A stretch of DNA of 34,489 nucleotides from a virus: positions 1 to 34,489 of the IMG/VR virus record IMGVR_UViG_3300031278_000006, one strand, 5' to 3'. Both the position numbers and the translations under genes were made by a program. The notes beneath the pieces are model-generated. The model searched no databases. It saw nothing but the letters and a program-made list of their open reading frames with translations, and was not told the DNA's origin. Positions within the stretch are counted from its first letter, which is position 1, and each line of letters opens with the position of its first letter. Shown piece after piece: positions 32,149 through 34,489 of the stretch.

Positions 32149-32763
32149 TTAATTTATAATATCAAACCATTTTTTTGCAATCTCAAAAGCAAATACTCTT
32201 AATTTAGATTTTTCAGAATTATCATCAGGAAATTCAGTTTCATTATTCCAAAAATTGTTTTCCCATTCTTCTAATGTTCTTGTAAAGCATCCCATTTTTA
32301 TATACTTAATATCGTTTTCATCAATAATAGCAATAACAATATATCTATATAACCCTGAAAATACTCTAATTTTTTTTATAATGATTTCATCACCTTTTGA
32401 ATCTTTTAATTTTGCGCCTCTCAAGTTTGCGCCTCTCAAGTATGCGCCTCTCAAGTTTGCGCCTGTCAAGTTTGCGCCTCTCAAGTATGCGTCTGTCAAG
32501 TTTGCGCCTCTCAAGTTTGCGCCTGTCAAGTTTGCGCCTGTCAAGTTTGCGCCTCTCAAGTTTGCGTCTCTCAAGTATGCGTCTGTCAAGTTTGCGCCTC
32601 TCAAGTATGCGTCTGTCAAGTTTGCGCCTCTCAAGTTTGCGTCTGTCAAGTTTGCGCCTGTTTTAACTGCTTCTAATAAAGTTTTTTTGATGGAATTATT
32701 ATCTGATTCATATTCAAATAATAAATTTTCTAATCTAGTTTTTATTCTAATTTTAGTTTTCAT
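32149..32763 (-). CDS. Pentapeptide-repeat protein
   Basis: 204 residues. About 17 A(N/Y)L(R/T)(G/D) repeats at roughly 35-120, folding as a right-handed quadrilateral beta helix. A separate alpha/beta C-terminal domain follows (about 120-204), ending EIAKKWFDIIN. Such proteins can mimic DNA or serve as scaffolds; no gyrase-inhibitor-specific feature is seen, so function is open. Confidence 0.85.
   Translation of the reverse strand: MKTKIRIKTRLENLLFEYESDNNSIKKTLLEAVKTGANLTDANLRGANLTDAYLRGANLTDAYLRDANLRGANLTGANLTGANLRGANLTDAYLRGANLTGANLRGAYLRGANLRGAKLKDSKGDEIIIKKIRVFSGLYRYIVIAIIDENDIKYIKMGCFTRTLEEWENNFWNNETEFPDDNSEKSKLRVFAFEIAKKWFDIIN
32411..32660. repeat. 15-bp DNA repeat encoding the pentapeptides
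   Basis: Units of TTTGCGCCTCTCAAG vary at only a few positions (T/A, C/T, C/G). Roughly seventeen units are present. The low divergence at silent positions points to recent expansion by slippage or unequal recombination. Confidence 0.9.
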
Positions 32764-32768
32764 AATAT

Positions 32769-33023
32769 TTATTTATAAAGTTTAAAATTTTCACAAAGTT
32801 TAGTAAATGCAGGATTCTTTTTCTGCATTTCCATTACATAATAATAATCATCAAGAGATATTTCAAGTAGCTTTAAAAAGTCATGAAGTTCTTCAATTAA
32901 CTTAGCAGCCTTAATAAATTTTCCTGTAAGATTATCAAGCATCTGCATTTCTTTAATAATAATATGACCATCTTTTAATTCTGAATCAGTAATTATTAAT
33001 CTTATTCGTGGATTATCAGTCAT
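32769..33023 (-). CDS. Hypothetical protein
   Basis: 84 residues, starting MTDNPRIRLIITDSELKDGH. A short beta start is followed by three predicted helices. It starts eight bases inside the VRR-NUC gene. No family recognised. Confidence 0.7.
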   Translation of the reverse strand: MTDNPRIRLIITDSELKDGHIIIKEMQMLDNLTGKFIKAAKLIEELHDFLKLLEISLDDYYYVMEMQKKNPAFTKLCENFKLYK

Positions 33024-33363
33024 GGTAATATTCTTTTACATAATTTAAAATATGTTCTTGAAATTCCTGTAAATTATAAATAACAAAATATTTATAACCA
33101 AAGCTTGAAATTAATAACGACCAATTCTTTTGTGGAATAGACAATTTTCCTTTTTCTGATTTAAACTCAAAAAAAACAGGTATTCCGTAAGGATTTAAAA
33201 AACAGTTATCAGCAACCCCTGCAATTCTACCAATAGCTTTGTGCTTCATTCCTGACTGAGCAGAGAAACTATTGTTATGTATTTCAAAATAAAGTCCACG
33301 CAACTCAGGAAAATGGTTATGAAACCAGATAAAAGCCTCTTGTTGTAATCTGTTTTCAGTCAT
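33016..33363 (-). CDS. VRR-NUC nuclease
   Basis: 115 residues. Compact VRR-NUC domain: N-terminal LQQEAFIWFHNHFPELRG, GRIAGVADNCFL with D52, FFEFKSEKGKLS with E66 and K68, and Q78. This is the PD-(D/E)XK variant often carried alone by phages, acting on structured DNA or in recombination. One-base overlap with the next upstream gene. Confidence 0.88.
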   Translation of the reverse strand: MTENRLQQEAFIWFHNHFPELRGLYFEIHNNSFSAQSGMKHKAIGRIAGVADNCFLNPYGIPVFFEFKSEKGKLSIPQKNWSLLISSFGYKYFVIYNLQEFQEHILNYVKEYYHD

Positions 33364-33554
33364 TACACATCAGTTTTATAAATTTTCCTAACAACATCAA
33401 AATATTTTGCAGTAAATTCAAGAGCAAAATTTATTATTACTTCTTTAGTTTTTCCATGAATTAATACTTTATTTTCTTCACGTATAAGTTTTGATTTTAT
33501 TTCTTCAATATTGGCTTGTGCCTCCTTTGAAAACTTCGGTAAATTTTTTAACAT
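33363..33554 (-). CDS. Small hypothetical protein
   Basis: 63 residues, starting MLKNLPKFSKEAQANIEEIK, helical and charged. Coupled to the VRR-NUC gene by a one-base overlap (TAATG). No family recognised. Confidence 0.65.
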   Translation of the reverse strand: MLKNLPKFSKEAQANIEEIKSKLIREENKVLIHGKTKEVIINFALEFTAKYFDVVRKIYKTDV

Positions 33555-33576
33555 GGTTGTTGTTTTAATGTTATTA

Positions 33577-34489
33577 TTACTTCTTAATATGGTTAACTAC
33601 TTTATCAATTAATAAACTTACATCTGCATACATCTTAGAATTTTTAGCAGATTTAAAAGAATATTTAGTTTTCAATGCTTCAAGGTCTGCAATTAAATCA
33701 TTTACTTTTGCAGCATCATCTTTATTTAGTTCAGTCTGTAATCTTGCAGCTTCATCTTCTTTAGCTTTTAATTCAGCATCTTCTTTGGCTTTTAATTCAG
33801 CTTCCAGTTTTTCACGCCTTGCCTTTTCTTCACGTTCAATCTTTTCTTTAGCGTCACGCTCTGTTTTTAATTTAGCCTCATATTCAGCACGTTCTTTGCG
33901 TTGTTTTTCTTCTCTTATTTTGCGTTCGGCTTCTTCTTTGGCTTTCCTTACTTGTTCAGCTTTTTCTCTTTTATCAACTTCTATTTTTGCTAAACGTTCA
34001 CGTTCTTCTGCCTCTTTTTTTAACTGTTCATTTTCGGCTGCAATCCTTTTTCTTTCTTCGACTTCGGCTTTTTCTTTTGCAATACGTTCTTCTTCGGCTT
34101 TTTTTTCTGCTGCAATTAAATCTTCTTGCTCTTTTTTCTTCATAGCAAGTAAAGCCTCAAATTCATCATCCGCAAGTTTAGATAAATTTCTTTCGTGTGC
34201 ATCTTCAACATAAGGTAAAAGCTTTTTAACCCTATCAGTTTGTAGTTTTTCAATCCTCTTTTGTTCCAGTATTTCAAAATAATTTTCTCTTTCTTTTAAG
34301 TTATCTTCTTTTTCTTTTACGGCCCAAACAAGGATGTTATGAATACCCATAATAGCCCTGTCTTCTAATTTGAGGTATTCTTTAGCTTTATCCTTTGCAT
34401 TTCCTGTATCTATTCTAACCTTACCAATATCAAGCCTTAATCTTTTATATTCTTTGGTTAAATCAATAGTAATATCATCTAAAGGTATT
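33577..34489 (-). CDS. DUF1351-like coiled-coil protein, 5' end outside window
   Basis: The reading frame is open through the right edge with no stop, so the ATG at 34350 is internal (upstream residues include KEYKRLRLDIGKVRIDTGNA). The visible part is a long Glu/Lys/Ala/Arg coiled coil (about 70-210 from that ATG) and a short helical C-terminal domain. Phage DUF1351 proteins have this build and lie among early recombination or replication genes. Function unknown. A partial gene. Confidence 0.7.
   Translation of the reverse strand, partial: IPLDDITIDLTKEYKRLRLDIGKVRIDTGNAKDKAKEYLKLEDRAIMGIHNILVWAVKEKEDNLKERENYFEILEQKRIEKLQTDRVKKLLPYVEDAHERNLSKLADDEFEALLAMKKKEQEDLIAAEKKAEEERIAKEKAEVEERKRIAAENEQLKKEAEERERLAKIEVDKREKAEQVRKAKEEAERKIREEKQRKERAEYEAKLKTERDAKEKIEREEKARREKLEAELKAKEDAELKAKEDEAARLQTELNKDDAAKVNDLIADLEALKTKYSFKSAKNSKMYADVSLLIDKVVNHIKK

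Noticed and set aside
32255-32785. Plus-strand ORFs opposite the pentapeptide gene
   Set aside because: They are mirror images of the 15-base repeat, which has no stops in several frames.
33785-34213. 142-residue plus-strand ORF opposite the coiled-coil gene
   Set aside because: Ser/Phe/Ala-rich antisense of Glu/Lys/Ala repeats; an expected artefact.
1-34489. Circular genome closed at the window ends
   Set aside because: Joining the ends puts a TGA directly before the open DUF1351-like frame and leaves it without a plausible start.

Overview
The window is about 34.5 kb of a tailed bacteriophage or prophage (Caudoviricetes, siphovirus-like) of a Bacteroidota host. Every gene lies on the minus strand, so transcription runs from high to low coordinates. 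The host assignment is an inference from four things: very AT-rich DNA; a BT4734/PriCT-2/VirE-type primase-helicase; Bacteroidota-style signal peptides cut before Gln; and two proteins ending in an SSB-like D-x-L-P-F tip. No integrase, repressor or tRNA gene is seen. The right edge cuts through a gene and the left edge cuts a tandem repeat, so the window is not a complete genome.

In transcription order, 34489-31044 holds early/accessory genes: a coiled-coil DUF1351-like protein (partial), a VRR-NUC nuclease, a pentapeptide-repeat protein, an SSB-like protein, a tiny exported peptide and an HNH nuclease. Rho-independent terminators sit at 31644-31680 and 30950-30980. The block 30920-10931 is packaging and morphogenesis: small and large terminase; a tail-assembly-chaperone-like gene with probable -1 frameshifting; fibre/adhesin genes and an SGNH esterase; tail proteins and tape measure; ClpP-type prohead protease; major capsid protein; two exported paralogues; a tube-like protein; the portal; and an adaptor. 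Portal and capsid follow the tail genes, the reverse of the usual order. Lysis genes (membrane protein, GH108 endolysin, lipoprotein, holin-like) follow at 10934-9313 and end at a strong terminator (9229-9253).

The block 9147-6559 is a recombination module with a single-strand-annealing-like protein, a DUF3820 protein and a PD-(D/E)XK exonuclease. From 6558 to 3894 the phage carries a run of small orphan genes, four of them (3954-5498) separated by attC-like imperfect palindromes. Three of these genes have matching inverted ends, as expected of integron gene cassettes. No integron integrase is present, so this resembles a cluster of attC sites lacking an integrase, carried in the replication region of a phage. 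It is the most unusual part of the window.

The left end (3890-1) holds small genes, the primase-helicase and a 508-bp non-coding region with 86-bp tandem repeats and about a dozen copies of TTGGCACA in both orientations, a candidate replication origin or operator array.
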